From positions 22,534,819 through 22,598,818 of the forward strand of contig OY986439.1 of the NCBI GenBank assembly GCA_963920525.1: a stretch of DNA of 64,000 nucleotides, in the 5' to 3' direction. The stretch is from Dichetophora obliterata. Lineage: Eukaryota; Arthropoda; Insecta; Diptera; Sciomyzidae. The translations under genes were made by a program, and so were the position numbers. The notes under the pieces were generated by a model. The model was not told where the DNA came from. It saw nothing but the letters and a program-made list of their open reading frames with translations, and did no database searches. Below, piece after piece: positions 45,015-56,618 of this stretch; positions within the stretch are counted from its first letter, which is position 1, and each line of letters opens with the position of its first letter.

Positions 45015-46735
45015 ATATTATTGTCAATATTTGGTAACTCCATCTTTTGCTGCAATAACTGCTGCTACTTGTTTAGGCATAGATTCTATGCATTTTTGAC
45101 TTCAATCAAAAAAAAAAAAAAAAAAAAAAAAATTGGCCATTTCAGCCCTTGGAAAGACTTTGACCTAGCTTCTATTGATTAATTGTGTTGTGCGTGTTAT
45201 TAAATGTTTGATCACAAATGATCGAGAACTGGACCTACGTGTTTTATGCCGACTCCGAACGGCTTATGTTCTCAAGAAGCTTTACATGGCAGTTTTTACT
45301 CTCTGAGGCTTGCCATTGTCTACAGAGAGGTGACGACCGAACAGAAAAATTAATTCAATTGAAAAAACTTATCTGTCTGAGCTGGAATTGAGCACGGGCT
45401 AGCGCGGTTCTTTAGTTTAGGGGTCATGCACTTTACCCACTACGCTACGGCCGCCACACTTCAATCAAACGCTCTATTAATTGGCGTTGGTTGGTCACGA
45501 ATTAATTGGAAATTTCACGCTTCATGAGTTCCCAAAGGTTGTCTTTAGGGTTGAGATCCGGAGAATTTCCGGGCCAGTCAAGAACACGAACTTTTTTGTC
45601 ATTAGGAAATTTCGTGACTCTCTTAGCCTTATGACAAGGGGCAAAATCATGCATAAAAATAAATTTGTTGTTTGGGAACCATTCCTGAGCTTGGGGTAGC
45701 AGTTTTGTTTCCAAAACCTTTATATATTGATCCTGTACCATCGTTCCTTCAACAATGTACAGGCGGCCTGTGTCTTGATTGTTGCTGACTGAACAAACCA
45801 TGATGCTAAGAGGATGCTTTACTCTCTTCACAATGCAGTCATTTTTTAATTTCTCACCAGCTCTTCTCCTTACGAATTGAGATTTGTCAGATAAAATCTA
45901 AACTGAAGATTCATCGGAGAAGCAAACCTTGGATAAATTTTTCAAAAATAGTTTATTGTCAAAGTAAATTATTGAAGCAAATTTAAAATTTTTAATTCAA
46001 GGATAGGCAATTTACATACTTTTTTCCAATCTTTTATTGTCCATTTTTTGTGTTCTCTAGCCCAATTTAGACCTTTTTGCTGCATAGCCGGTGTTAAAAA
46101 TGGTTTTTTGCAGGTCGGCGACATGCGAAGCCCAAGTCCTTCATACGTCGACGAGCTGTCATAGGAGAGATATTTGAATCCCAGCATCCTGCATAATTTT
46201 CGTGAGCACCTTTAAAGATGCACTCTAGCTTTCCGAGCAAATGCCTCTTATTTTTCTTTTGTCATGGCAGGTAGTAATTTTTTTCGCCTACATTTCTTTA
46301 AACGTTTCGATGCTAAGTCCATTTTCTTGTCAAGTTTTTTTTATTCGGTCCACTGATGCTCTTGAAGCAGAAGCAATCGACGCCTATTTTTCTTTGAGAG
46401 TGCTCAAAATTTTTTTGGAGGGTTTTTGTCTCCGAGATTTTACTTGGAGACAAGTCAATAGACAAATCAAATCTTCAAAAACTTGAATTAAATTTAATAA
46501 ATCACAACCGAACCACGTGGAATTGAAGCGCTTTTTCGAACGAAATAACAGCTACTCTTACAAAATTGCATCGACTTGCCACATTATGAAATTAGGAGCG
46601 TTGCCAACTGTATATTTAAAAAAAAACATAGTTACGTCTTAAAAAAATCATAAGCACATACAAGTATCCGTTTGTGTTCAACTATAACTTTGTAAAGTGA
46701 GAAATTGGGGAAAAAATGCAAGTGGCCTACTGTAC
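45015..46735 (-). mobile_element. Tc1-like element, interrupted by a SINE
   Basis: C-terminal IESMPKQVAAVIAAKDGVTKY (45090-45025), then after the SINE the body: DLNPKDNLWELMKREI, FIFMHDFAPCHKAK (second Asp), GRLYIVEGTM, VRRRAGEKLKNDCIVK, VCFSDES (first Asp), and TPAMQQKGLNWAREHKKWTIKDWKKV at about 46100. In-frame stop after SDESSV and several frameshifts. The third catalytic residue (NPIE in Tc1) reads NPKD. The right end lies near tacagtaggccacttgc (minus, about 46735). Dead copy. Confidence 0.85.
45111..45457 (-). mobile_element. tRNA-derived SINE with T-rich 3' tail
   Basis: Flanked by a perfect 12-bp duplication ACTTCAATCAAA (45099-45110, 45458-45469) within the Tc1-like element. On the minus strand the head reads GGCGGCCGTAGCGTAGTGGG, with a perfect pol III A box (TAGCGTAGTGGG, plus 45436-45447) and a degenerate B box (GCTCAATTCC, plus 45384-45393). 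The 3' end on that strand is a run of about 25 T (plus-strand A run 45108-45132), not poly-A. About 347 bp, non-coding. Confidence 0.8.
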
Positions 46736-47580
46736 TTTAAAAACAAAATATATTTGTATACTTTTTTATAATTTTTTATTTCTTTTTGCAGTTATACACA
46801 GTGAAAATTTATAAAAACAATCAAAAATTGTCATTCGGACATGCACTCAAACAACTAATCTCTTAAACCGTTAGTCCTACAAAAAATGTCTAGAACATAT
46901 TTTATAGATCTTGAATTGGTCTTCTTTGTGGTGTACTTTTTTTACCAAAAATTTTTTTGACCACTAAAAATTTCATACACATTTTTCATGATCAGCATCA
47001 CGATTTTTTGGTGCTTTGAAAATATTATCATGTTGTGGCATTCATTCTTAATGCATTCTCAAAATTTTATGTCGGAGAATCAATGTTTACTATTTTAAAT
47101 GAATTTTTCACTAACTGACTACACAATTTTAAAATACAAAATAGTTTCATTTTTAAATAAAAATTGAATTTGGGATATTTTTTACTAAACTAGGCACATA
47201 TCGTCGCTGGGCCAACAAAAAAAGTTATATGTTTTTTACATGATAATATTTTCAAAGCTCCCAAAAAATAGTGGTGCTGATCATGAAAAAAGTGAAAGAA
47301 ATTTTTAGTGATCAAAAAAAAAAAAATTTTTTTTTACAAAAGCGTTGGTAACACCACCAAAAGACCAATTCAAGATCTTTAAAATATGTTCTTAACATTT
47401 TTTTGTAGGACTAACGGTTTAGAAGATATAGTTTTTTGAGTGCATGTCCGAATGACAATTTTTGATTTTCTTTACAATTTTTCACTGTGTATTATAAAGA
47501 AAAAAAAAAAAAAAAAATTAAAAATTAAAAAAAATATGCAAATATTTTTCTTTTTTAAAATACTGTGCAAGTGCAAAGTA
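46728..47580. repeat. Foldback element with ~300-bp arms
   Basis: Left 46728-47045 and right 47205-47580 are inverted: ctgtactttaaaaac / tttttaaaatactgtg, gtcattcggacatgcactc, gttagtcctacaaaaa, gaccaattcaagatct and catgatcagcacca blocks pair. The distal right flank (47600-47645, gcgtccgatatgacatgg) recurs inverted at 41588-41625. Confidence 0.85.
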
Positions 47581-47645
47581 CCAAATTTTTACAAAAATGG
47601 GAGTGTTTCGAAAAGCGTCCGATATGACATGGAATGACCGATATA

Positions 47646-47720
47646 GGGTATTCACAAAGTGTGCTATCATGTCCTATTGTATCATTGTCCTAAGGTTTTA
47701 CACTTGTTTAAAAATGTTGT
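47646..47720. mobile_element. Truncated copy of the 32.8-kb MITE
   Basis: AGGGTATTCACAAAGTGTG, then tatcatgtcc, attgtcctaag and ttttacac, as in the left end at 32771. No right end found. Confidence 0.65.
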
Positions 47721-48474
47721 TATTGCCTTCTTTTTAGAAAAGTTCTTAAATATTACAACCCTGAAAGCTACGTTGATTGTCGTAAAATTTACCATGTCAG
47801 TGCAATCCTTTCTTTTCTCAATCTACCCTTAAAATCACTTTACGATAGCTCCCACTTGGCGTCAGTTAGATCTTTTACAATCCTATGCTATATTTTTGGG
47901 TACTTTTGTACCCATTCTTTGCTAGAATAAAAACAACTTAAGTTTATAGAGAAATTTTTTCTTAAAATAAACAGCTTGAATCTAATTAGTTTATATCAGT
48001 TTAAACGAATATTGAATTTTAAGGCTCCAAAGTAACTATAAAAGCTCCCAGTTGTAATATCTTCTTTAAGAGGTTAAAAACTTGAAGTTCTAAGCTGCAA
48101 ATATGTACGGTAATAAGCTTAATCCTTACATAATATATACAATTTTTTTAAGAAAAGTAACACAAATCTTGTCCAAAGACACTTAGAGTGAAATTTTCTA
48201 AGGAACATTTATTTTTATTTACATTTATTCATTTTGTCACGTCTTCTTCGCCTGAAAAAAAGTTGCAATTAAGTTTAAAAAAACACAAAAAAAAAATTTT
48301 TAATTTACTTGAGTTAGCCATTATAACGTCCAATGTATAATTTTCGCATAAAATGACTATTGCTTTATCATTTTCGCTTTATTTTAGCGTTGTGATAGCA
48401 AATATTTATTTTCGCTTTGAGATTGAGAGCTGAAATAACACAAAAACTGTTGAGGGGTTATTCACACTAGTTGC
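47721..48474. other. AT-rich spacer, nothing recognised
   Basis: No ORF or terminal repeat identified. Confidence 0.4.
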
Positions 48475-48624
48475 ATATTTTGATGTTTTCAACTTAAGAT
48501 ACATGACTTTATGATACCTTTTGAATATCCTAAATTTGTCAATGATTATGATTTACTAGTAGTATTTTTTTAATACATACAACTGCAAAAAAGCGATTAA
48601 TCGTTGTGGAAAATAATTGTCGAA
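48475..48624. repeat. Dispersed repeat, copy of 35670-35825
   Basis: About 150 bp shared, same orientation (see the other copy). Preceded here by ggggttattcacac. Confidence 0.8.
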
Positions 48625-48714
48625 TGTAAACCGAAGATAGGCATGAAAGCATTCGTTGGCAGCTATGTGTCATTCACAGAAAAACTAATGCTGATTTGTT
48701 TGTAGGGCGTATTG

Positions 48715-48787
48715 TCGTTGCGCGTGCAATACCGCGTATAAGCTTAACGTTTTTATATACGTATACGCGGTATTGCACGCCCAACGA
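48715..48787. repeat. 26-bp-arm hairpin
   Basis: 48715-48740 and 48762-48787 pair with one mismatch (core GCGTGCAATACCGCGTATA), 21-nt loop. Notably GC-rich for the area. MITE core or RNA hairpin. Confidence 0.8.
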
Positions 48788-49285
48788 TGATATACAACCG
48801 CTAGTGCTTTCGAAATAACAACACAAAGAGGGAAAAAGTTCATATCTTCCCTGAATTGACTTTTAAAGGGGTCAAATATGCAAGTTTATCCTTTTATTCT
48901 TTACTCTCAACATTTTTTCTAAATATTTCTACCCTTAAATTGACATCCTTCTAGAGGTCCTGATATAAAAAATGTAGAAAATTTTTTAAAATAGTTCATA
49001 TCTCTTCTCAATTGACCTTTAGAGGGTTCCAATGTATGAGATTTTCTTATTTTTGTTGTTGTTACAGTTATTTGAAATCTGCCACTCTGCTGGTGATACC
49101 CATATCAAAAATGTTATAAATAGTTCATATATCTTCTGAATTGATAACAGCGATGGGTTAATTCGTTATAGATCATATGTACAAATTTGTATTTTGATAA
49201 AACTTTCCTTTTAGTCCAAAAATATTGCAATCAAAAACTAACTTTTCACAGGTTTTTTTGTTGCATTTACCTTGTACACGAAATA

Positions 49286-49616
49286 CGAGGGTATTTCAAT
49301 AAGTCCTTAGAAAAAGTAGGAAATTTTTTATTTTGGGTCAATTTTTAAAATTTTCATCATAATCTTTTTTTAGCTCTATACATATTTCTAAGAGTTATTC
49401 CAAATGTTTTAAGTAGAATTTCAGAAGCTGCTCATAATGAGTAGGCATTTGTTTGGGCGATGACCTCCTCGTTAGACGTAAACCACTTAAAAATTTACTG
49501 TTTTGACTGTTCTTTTTTCTCTGTAGTTTAGTGGTGTATTCATGATTAATACTCAGTTATGTATTGACGCAGAAAAACCTCAGGATTGCGAATGAAAAGC
49601 GCCAAAACAGCCTTAA
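49286..49616 (-). pseudogene. Degenerate, internally deleted mariner
   Basis: Minus strand keeps KKEQSKQ, KWFTSNEEVIAQTNAY and a LLEICIELKKDYDEN-type end in shifting frames, as in mariner transposase C-termini. The 5'-gagggtatttcaataagtcc at 49288 is a plausible terminal repeat. A TTAA element is inserted at 49617. Confidence 0.6.
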
Positions 49617-50459
49617 CCCATTAACCTCGGTTGGGTATTTTTTTACCCATGAATATGCTTCTGCAGAATTGATCATATCTCAGGATTGGTAACAGCTAAG
49701 TGTTTAATTTTTGTTTGTTGCTTTAAGAAAACATAGAGCTATAAATTGTTTTTGTAGTGTGTCAAGAAATTTTATACGTTAACTACTACATTTTCAAAGT
49801 CAAAAATGATTAACAATAAAAATCCTTCGATTTTTACCTGCGCTTCTTACGTTTTGCAAGCTTGTAAAAAAAAAATTGTTTGTCTCCTGTTCAGGACAAA
49901 ATCTTTTATTTTTTTAATCCCTTGAAGGTCTTCAACCCTTTAGATCTTTGTTTTCTAAACACTCTTAATATTCTTATCATTAAAGCCATAAAAAGATAAA
50001 AAATACAAATTTGATGTTTATCCGGTTTATTTTTTCTTTTAAAATAGGCCAAAAAAATTGGTTTGCTATTTTTTTTCATAGAACCAAACGATATGATTTA
50101 AAAAAAGAGTTGCAAAATGAATATAAAAATTACTTTCTGACGTGTCCCACATATTAGACAAATCCAGCAAAAGGGTTAATAAATAAGGAAATAACCGCAG
50201 CTTGTGAGAAAATTATTGTATAATGCTCATGTACTTGCATTACCTCTGTGAAAACTTAAAGCTCCAAGCGACATGTGTTATTGTTGTTTAAAAAAAATGA
50301 AGGAGTTATTTTTAGACGCAAAAGAACAAAAAAAAAGGGTGTTCAACAATTTTTAAAATAAGAATTACCCTTAATTTAGCCACCCAAAATATCGTTTAAA
50401 TTTTTGTCTAAATTCTAGATATGTCAAAAATGTTCGTGACTCTTACGCATGTTTAAGGG
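49617..50459. mobile_element. 843-bp TTAA-type element, second copy
   Basis: TTAA at 49613-49616 and 50460-50463. Left 49617-49805 matches 37723-37920 closely (CCCATTAACC, cttctgcagaattgatcata, ggattggtaacagctaagtg). The right end is CCCTTAAACATGCG inverted. Interior differs from the 37-kb copy. Confidence 0.8.
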
Positions 50460-50689
50460 TTAAAGCCATGTGCGCATCCGACACTCATTCAATTTCGTTG
50501 AGTGACTAACTTTGTTCGTCTCTATTTTTGTGTCGCTTCGCTGCCAAGAGCACAAAATAAAAGAAAATTAAAAATCGAATTGAAGAACATGTGTTACGCT
50601 GCCAATCACAGTGATACAGTGTTGTCAGAACTAAACAAAATTGTATTTTATTTTCATTTTATTTGTTATGCATTGCATAGTTTATATTA

Positions 50690-51901
50690 AGGTGGATCGA
50701 AAAAAAAAGTTTTTTTCCACACTCATATTCTGGGAGCTGGATTTAAGTATGTCTTAAATTCAAAAAAAATATCGAGATCGATGTAACCGTCTGCCAGCGG
50801 CTTTAATTTCAAAAAAAGAACTTTTTCGCCAAAAATCAACTGTTTTTTCGCAGTAAGTTTTTATCAAGCTGAAATAAAAACCACAAACTACGGTGCAAAT
50901 TAAATGTATCTGGAGCACCAAAGCTGCGAACAGGAAGATTGTTAGATTCGAACATTTTTTTAGTGCAACAGTGTTCAGATTTCGTTCAGAATTTTGGGAT
51001 TTTTTCTTCCTTAATTTTTTTCTTTGCGATTCGCCAAATACTGAAACGCTCGTGCACCTTGTAAGCCATTCGTGTGCAACTGTAACAGAAGGCACATTAT
51101 GTGTACATTGGATTCACGAGAACGCTGCTTTTAAATTCGATGCAATGACTTTTCAATGAAATTTAATAAAAAAAAATAAATTCCATTGTTTTGTTTTTTT
51201 TTTGTGTGTATATGTCGAATTATCATTTATTTTAAAAACTTTTTTTTTTTAAATTTGAATAAAATATTTTATTTCGAAGTTTTTTTTTATAAATTATTTG
51301 AAAATAAAAACGAGGCAGTCCCGATCTCGTCACTACTGCTCGCTTCCGTTTGTCCAATCTTTTTGATTTTACTTCTCAAAATTATTGAGTAGTACCAGCC
51401 GATTCCACCCAAGCTTTGATATAAGAATCTCCGATTGTCGTTTTTATTCAAAAGCATATAGTACTACTGCACATATATATATATATGTATCAATAAATTA
51501 CGTAAATTTTTTTTAAAAATACTAAATTATCTGCAATTTATTGAAAAATAGCTTCTTTATAGCAATTTTTGTGAAAAATACCCAAAATTTTGACACAATC
51601 TGAACAATGTTGCTCTAAAAAAATTCCCAAATCTAACAATCTACCAATTCACAACTTTGGACCCCAAAATACCTTAAATTTGCACTCTACTTTGGGGAAG
51701 GTATTTCTGCTTGATAAATAATTTAAGCGAAAAACAGTTGATTTTTGCTAAAAAAGTAATTTTTTTTTTTTAAATAAAACCCCTGACAGACCGATTAAAC
51801 CGATTTCGATATCCTTTTGGATTTAAGATCTTTTTGAAGCCAGCATTCAGAATATGAGTGTCGAAAAAGTTTTTCTTACGCCTAAACAAAACGATCCACC
51901 T
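50690..51901. mobile_element. 1.2-kb TA-target foldback MITE, AGGTGGATCG ends
   Basis: TIRs about 165 bp (50690-50855 and 51730-51901), flanked by TA. Shared blocks include actcatattctg and aaaatcaactgtttttcgc. The AT-rich interior has a 111-residue ORF without recognisable domains. Confidence 0.85.
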
Positions 51902-51903
51902 TA

Positions 51904-52590
51904 GTATTATACATATATTTATGATAATAAACCAATTTAATGTCTTGTTAGTCGAGAGAGGTAATTTTTATGGCTTTATAAATTATTGTTTTCTACTAAA
52001 ATTGGCTCATGCCAAGAAATCTTTTGGCTCTCTTTTCTCTTTGAAGCCTCAAAAAGAGATATCAACTCTTTGAGTTTTAATTATTGTTTTTAATTGTAAC
52101 GAACGTAGTAAATTTAAAGACTTGCTTTGTAAAAAAATCAAAGGTGATGGTTGGATATTGGGTGGAGGATTCATGGGGCACGGCCGATGAATCTCAAAAT
52201 GAGTTCATTCTTGAGGCACGGATCTTGAATTACTCATCGGATTTCTGTTAATCAAAAAGACCACCTTAAACTTTAGTTGTTGGTGCCAAGTCTTGGAGAA
52301 GGCATGGTTATGGTATTAACCCTGCAAGATTGGAATCAATACCGTAATTTTCAATATATCAACCCTGATTTTAAACAACAAGCGAGGATAACATGAATAA
52401 CGCCACCATATATATGTTTGTCCTATTCGTTCGTACGAAAACATATATATTAGTGGAAAATTATTAAAAAGAAGTGCAATAAAAAAATCAAATTGTATTG
52501 CCACTCGTCCACGTGCTGCCGAACCGAAGCTAAGTAAAATTTAAATAAACTTATTATTATCTTTTAAATAAGCATTTGATTGAATTAAAA
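51904..52590. other. Spacer upstream of the two-gene transposon
   Basis: Unassigned. 52140-52330 is less AT-rich (ggatattgggtggaggattcatgg). 52500-52560 ends in a TTATTATTAT run. May include the left end of the following element, but no terminal repeat was found. Confidence 0.35.
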
Positions 52591-54533
52591 TGAAAAGAAA
52601 AGCAATGAGTAACTGCATGAGCAGTGAAAACAAAAAAATTTCAATCAAATGTTGAAAAATTCCAAAAGTTGGATTCCTTTGCAAAGAAAACGGAGTGCAG
52701 TGCTAGTAAATTCAGTGACAGTGTAGAAAATAGTGATTGTGTAGCATCCTGCTCCAATGCAGTACCCATTCCATGTCTCCAATTTGACTCTGATTGCAAT
52801 GATCCCATTTCAATTTCCAGATCTAGCCCAAGTCCAAACTTTCAGTCAACTTCAAATCCTAACCTTACTTCTAAAACCGATGACGAAAACGAATCTTGTT
52901 TTAAAATGAAGTCGTGGGCTATAAGAAACAACGTATCGCAAAATACAGTTACTCATCTGCTCAAAACTTTAAGGGAAGTTGATTTGGATGCGCTGCCTTT
53001 GTCTGCAAAGAGTCTACTTGGAACAAGCAGAAAAGCAATTCCAATTCAGTCTATTCCAAGTGGAGATTTTATATATTTTGGCATCCAATCCTACTTTTCA
53101 TTCAAATAGTTTCCCATTCCTCGAAAGTACCGAAAAAATTGAAATTGATATTGGAATTGACGGACTTAAATTATTTAAAAGCTCAAACAGAGTTCTGTGG
53201 CCAATCCTTGGTGCATTAGTTGGTTTTCCAAAGGAAAGAATTTTTACTATTGCCTGCTTCTCAGGAACAGAAAAGCCATGGAATATTAACGATTTCACAC
53301 AGGAATTTTGTGACGAAGTCACTTTTTTACAAAGAAATGGTGCAGAGATTGGTTTGGAGCAGATCAAAAAGGAATTTAGAATTCGTTTGTTCACTTGCGA
53401 TTCCCCAGCTCGATCTTTTATTTCTAGTGTCCAATCACACAATGGCAAAAATAGCTGCCCTAAATGCAATCAAGTGGGTAAATATTTGCAAAAAAGAGTA
53501 TGTTTTGCTAAACAGCAAGCCGTTTTAAGATCTGACTTATCTTTTTAACAAAGAGCTGATATAGCACACCATAGTATTCCTTTTAGAAATCAAGAGAATG
53601 CTTTAGAAAAAGCATATTTTGGGATGGTATCTCAATTCCCATTAGACCCAATGCACCTCGTCGACCTTGGTGGTGTTAAAAAATTACTTCAACTTCTTCT
53701 TAAGAAAGGTAATGTAGCAAAAATGAACGAAAAGCTTCTCAGTCTTTCCGGTAATGTTCCATTCGAATTTGGTCGCATTTGTAGGAATTTTGATGTTATA
53801 AACATTTGGAAGTCAGTAGAATTTAGGCAGTTTTTGTTGTATTTGGGAATTTTCGTTTTAAAAGATTGTGTAAGTGACTTGCTTTACTACCACTTTCTTT
53901 TACTCCATAGCGGTATTAGGCTTTTATCAAGCGAAAGAACATACCAAACTAAAGAAAATTTTGCCAAAAAAATTTTAGAAGAATTTGTTGATTTGTTTGG
54001 TAATATTTACGGTGATCATTTAGTCAGCTTTAACGTTCACGCTTTGCTGCATTTGTCTGACTGTTCAAAGCAATTTGGGCCATTGGATAATTTTTCAGCG
54101 TATAAATTTGAAAATCATATGCAATACTTAAAAAAACTTATAAATAAGCCTAACAAAATTCTTCAACAGTTATATTTGAGGCTTCAAGAAAGAAATAATC
54201 CGTCATTTTACCAAAATTCTTCTCAAAGAGGGTCATTTGTCATAGAGGCAAAAAAAGAAAAAGATTCTTATTGCTTTATTCGGAAAACAGGCCCTTTTAA
54301 AGTTATAGAGATGCTTAAAGAAGCAGGAGAGGATGTTCTGATTGGATATACTTTTCAAGAAACCACTTGAGTCATTTTCCGCATTAGGCATAGTTATAGC
54401 ATCTAAATTAAATAATGAAAAAATTCGAATTTTAAAAAAGGACATTCAATATAAATATTTCTGTATTCCAAATGAAAATAAGTTTCTTCTCATACCTCTC
54501 CTGCATCACCTTTTCCACGAATTTTTATACTAG
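52591..54533 (+). pseudogene. Large transposase-like protein (probably CACTA/EnSpm-like, CMC)
   Basis: About 640 residues in three frames. N-terminal Ser-rich region, then WAIRNNVSQNTVTHLLKTLR, IPSGDFIYFG, DIGIDGLKLFKSSNRVLWPILG, CDSPARSFI, HNGKNSCPKCNQVG, AHHSIPF, FPLDPMHLVDLGGVKKLL, EFRQFLLYLGIFVLK, FNVHALLHLSDCSKQFGPLD and FENHMQYLKKL. This set is shared by transposase-domain proteins found in many animal repeats. Lesions: frameshift near 52620, another near 53090, in-frame TAA at 53546, frameshift at 54360; the end (KPLESFSALGIVIASKLNNE) is in the third frame. Class is inferred, not proven. The partner gene follows at 54652. Confidence 0.75.
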
Positions 54534-54651
54534 TACTGCACTTTCTCTTTTAGAATATCTACACTAATAATTTAATTTTCCACTAAATTTTAACATTTAA
54601 ATTTATTTATAGTAATATTAAGAAACAAATACATATTTCTTTTATTTTCAG

Positions 54652-56618
54652 AACATCGTTTTATTATAGACTACAAAATGCTTGATGCGGATAACGAGGA
54701 CACATTCGTTTTGTTTGAGGAAGAACTGACTATGTCTCAAAATGTGGCATGTTCGTCTGCACTTAAAGAAAAAAGTAAAGTATTATATTAAATTTTAAAT
54801 GTAAATCACACAAATTTTTTCAGATGAACGGTCAAACCAAAGCCTTTCATTAAAAAAAAAAAGTTTTTAAACACATCATCATTCAACTCAGAAAATATTG
54901 AGAACGACAATGCCGCCAACTCAGCAAATGGCGTAAATGACAGTTTAAACAAAGGTAAATATATTTAAAGTGTTCATATATAACCACAATAACTTTAAAA
55001 GTATCTATACCCCTGTCAAAATCGCGTTGAAATGCTTAGTAAGTGTTTCGTAAACTTTTTTGTTTTAGTAAAAATGGAAGACATTGGCTAAAGATAATGA
55101 AAAAATGGTTGAGGCAAGGAAGGAACAATATATTAAATATTTAAATTACGTAATTACTCAATTACTTAACTAACTAATTACTTAATTACCCAATTTAACT
55201 GCAATGGCAATTTAAGTAACGTAACGCCAGATCAAGAAGCCTAATAAAAAAGACCAGAGAAGATTATGTCATTTCAAACACTTCTAAAAAAATGTATACA
55301 CAAATTCTGGCCCAATTCAGAGTTTTGCAAATTTTGTAATTCAAGTCAAAAATATTTTCGGTTTTTTTTTGTAAATTAACGCTTGCACATATTTTTGCTT
55401 ACATCTTTAAATCTGTTGGGTTTATTGTTGTCATTATTCTCTATTACTACGCATATATAAAAAACCTGTTTAAAAAGTATACTTTTTTATTCCTTTCTTT
55501 TAACATTTCTTCGTACAAATCGTCCGTAACGCCAGTTTGGAAATGCCCAAATGTATCATGAACATTATCATCAGATCAGAACTTGTCATTTTTATTAAAA
55601 GTTTTCATTTTTATTTACAGAAGCAATTTCAATCCTGAGATCGAACCAAGCAAGCCAACTTAGAAGCACGGATGACCAAACTTGAAATGGCGTGTAACGA
55701 AAAAGTATTTTATTTTCTTCATGTCTTTCGTTTATAGTTCTGAATTTTTTTTTATAGATGATTGACAAAAGCGAGCAAATGGCCCAGATAAAAACTATGC
55801 GAGAATGCAAAGTTCTTATAACAAAGGTTCAGCATTCTGTCTGCCGAATAACCGGGGAGATGGTAGATAGCGACCAGCTAGAAATAGCAGCTATTTTCCC
55901 ACTAGCTACTATGGATGCAGCTCATGACATCGAAGAAAAGTTGGAAAACGATGACTTTAAAAGTTCAATGGTAATTTGATAATGCATATTTTAGCCGTTT
56001 AATTGTGATATTAATTGAAATTTTTATTACAGAAGACATACATATACAAAATAAAAGGAGCAGCTGAAGAAATAGATCTAGTTTTAAAGTCAATAATAAC
56101 AGATGAGTTGTTAAATTATTTTAACTGGAATGGAACTTGGGGGAAAAGATCTTTAATGCAGCTTAAGCTATTCAACGACGTTTTATTTGGTAAAGAATAC
56201 TCTTGCAAACTTTCAATCCTAGTAAAGGTATAACCCATTTGAGGCTGAGTTCCTAAATGCATTTATGCAATTTATCAGTGTATTTTATTTTCAATTGGTT
56301 CTAAGTTTAAATACTTTATTTGTATTCTTAAAAATAGTATAGTTGTGCAGTTTTGGTTAATAATCTAATAATTTTACAAATATAAAATATGACCACTTTA
56401 AAATGTTTGTACTAAATTTTGCATACCTTTATTAAATATATTTTGTATTTAAAGTATTAAGTTTAAATATTTATTTTATTTTAATAGATATATTTCACTC
56501 CGATGGACGAAAAGGTTTTGAAACCAAAATAAAGAAGTACATTGAACGAAGCCACAATAGAACCAAACAAAAAGTGTACAAAGAAAAAAAAAATACTAAA
56601 GAATCACAAATAAATTAA
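54652..56618 (+). CDS. DUF4806-like accessory protein, spliced, partner of the transposase
   Basis: Predicted exons 54652-54774 (ATG 54680), 54824-54954, 55621-55704, 55758-55970, 56033-56189, 56488-56618, with GT/AG borders. The last three are phase-consistent and give an open 166-residue C-terminus: RITGEMVDSDQLEIAAIFPL, IEEKLENDDFKSSM, KTYIYKIKGAAEEIDLVLKS, YFNWNGTWGKRSLMQLKLFN, then a basic KGFETKIKKYIERSHNR tail. The FPL...EEKL...NW.G..GK...L.LF pattern is that of DUF4806. Early exons carry likely homopolymer frameshifts (A run at 54851-54862) and a frameshift in exon 3. Function unknown; DNA binding or regulation of the adjacent transposase is a guess from context. Confidence 0.65.
55045..55540. 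repeat. Dispersed repeat in intron, inverted copy of 34670-35135
   Basis: See the entry at 34670. It lies wholly between exons 2 and 3 of the DUF4806-like gene, so it is either an insertion in that intron or a native part of the transposon. Confidence 0.8.

Noticed and set aside
50760..51159. 111-residue minus-strand and 88-residue plus-strand ORFs
   Set aside because: Overlap each other inside a TA-flanked foldback MITE and show no domain.
53098..53469. 123-residue minus-strand ORF
   Set aside because: Antisense shadow of the transposase-like gene.
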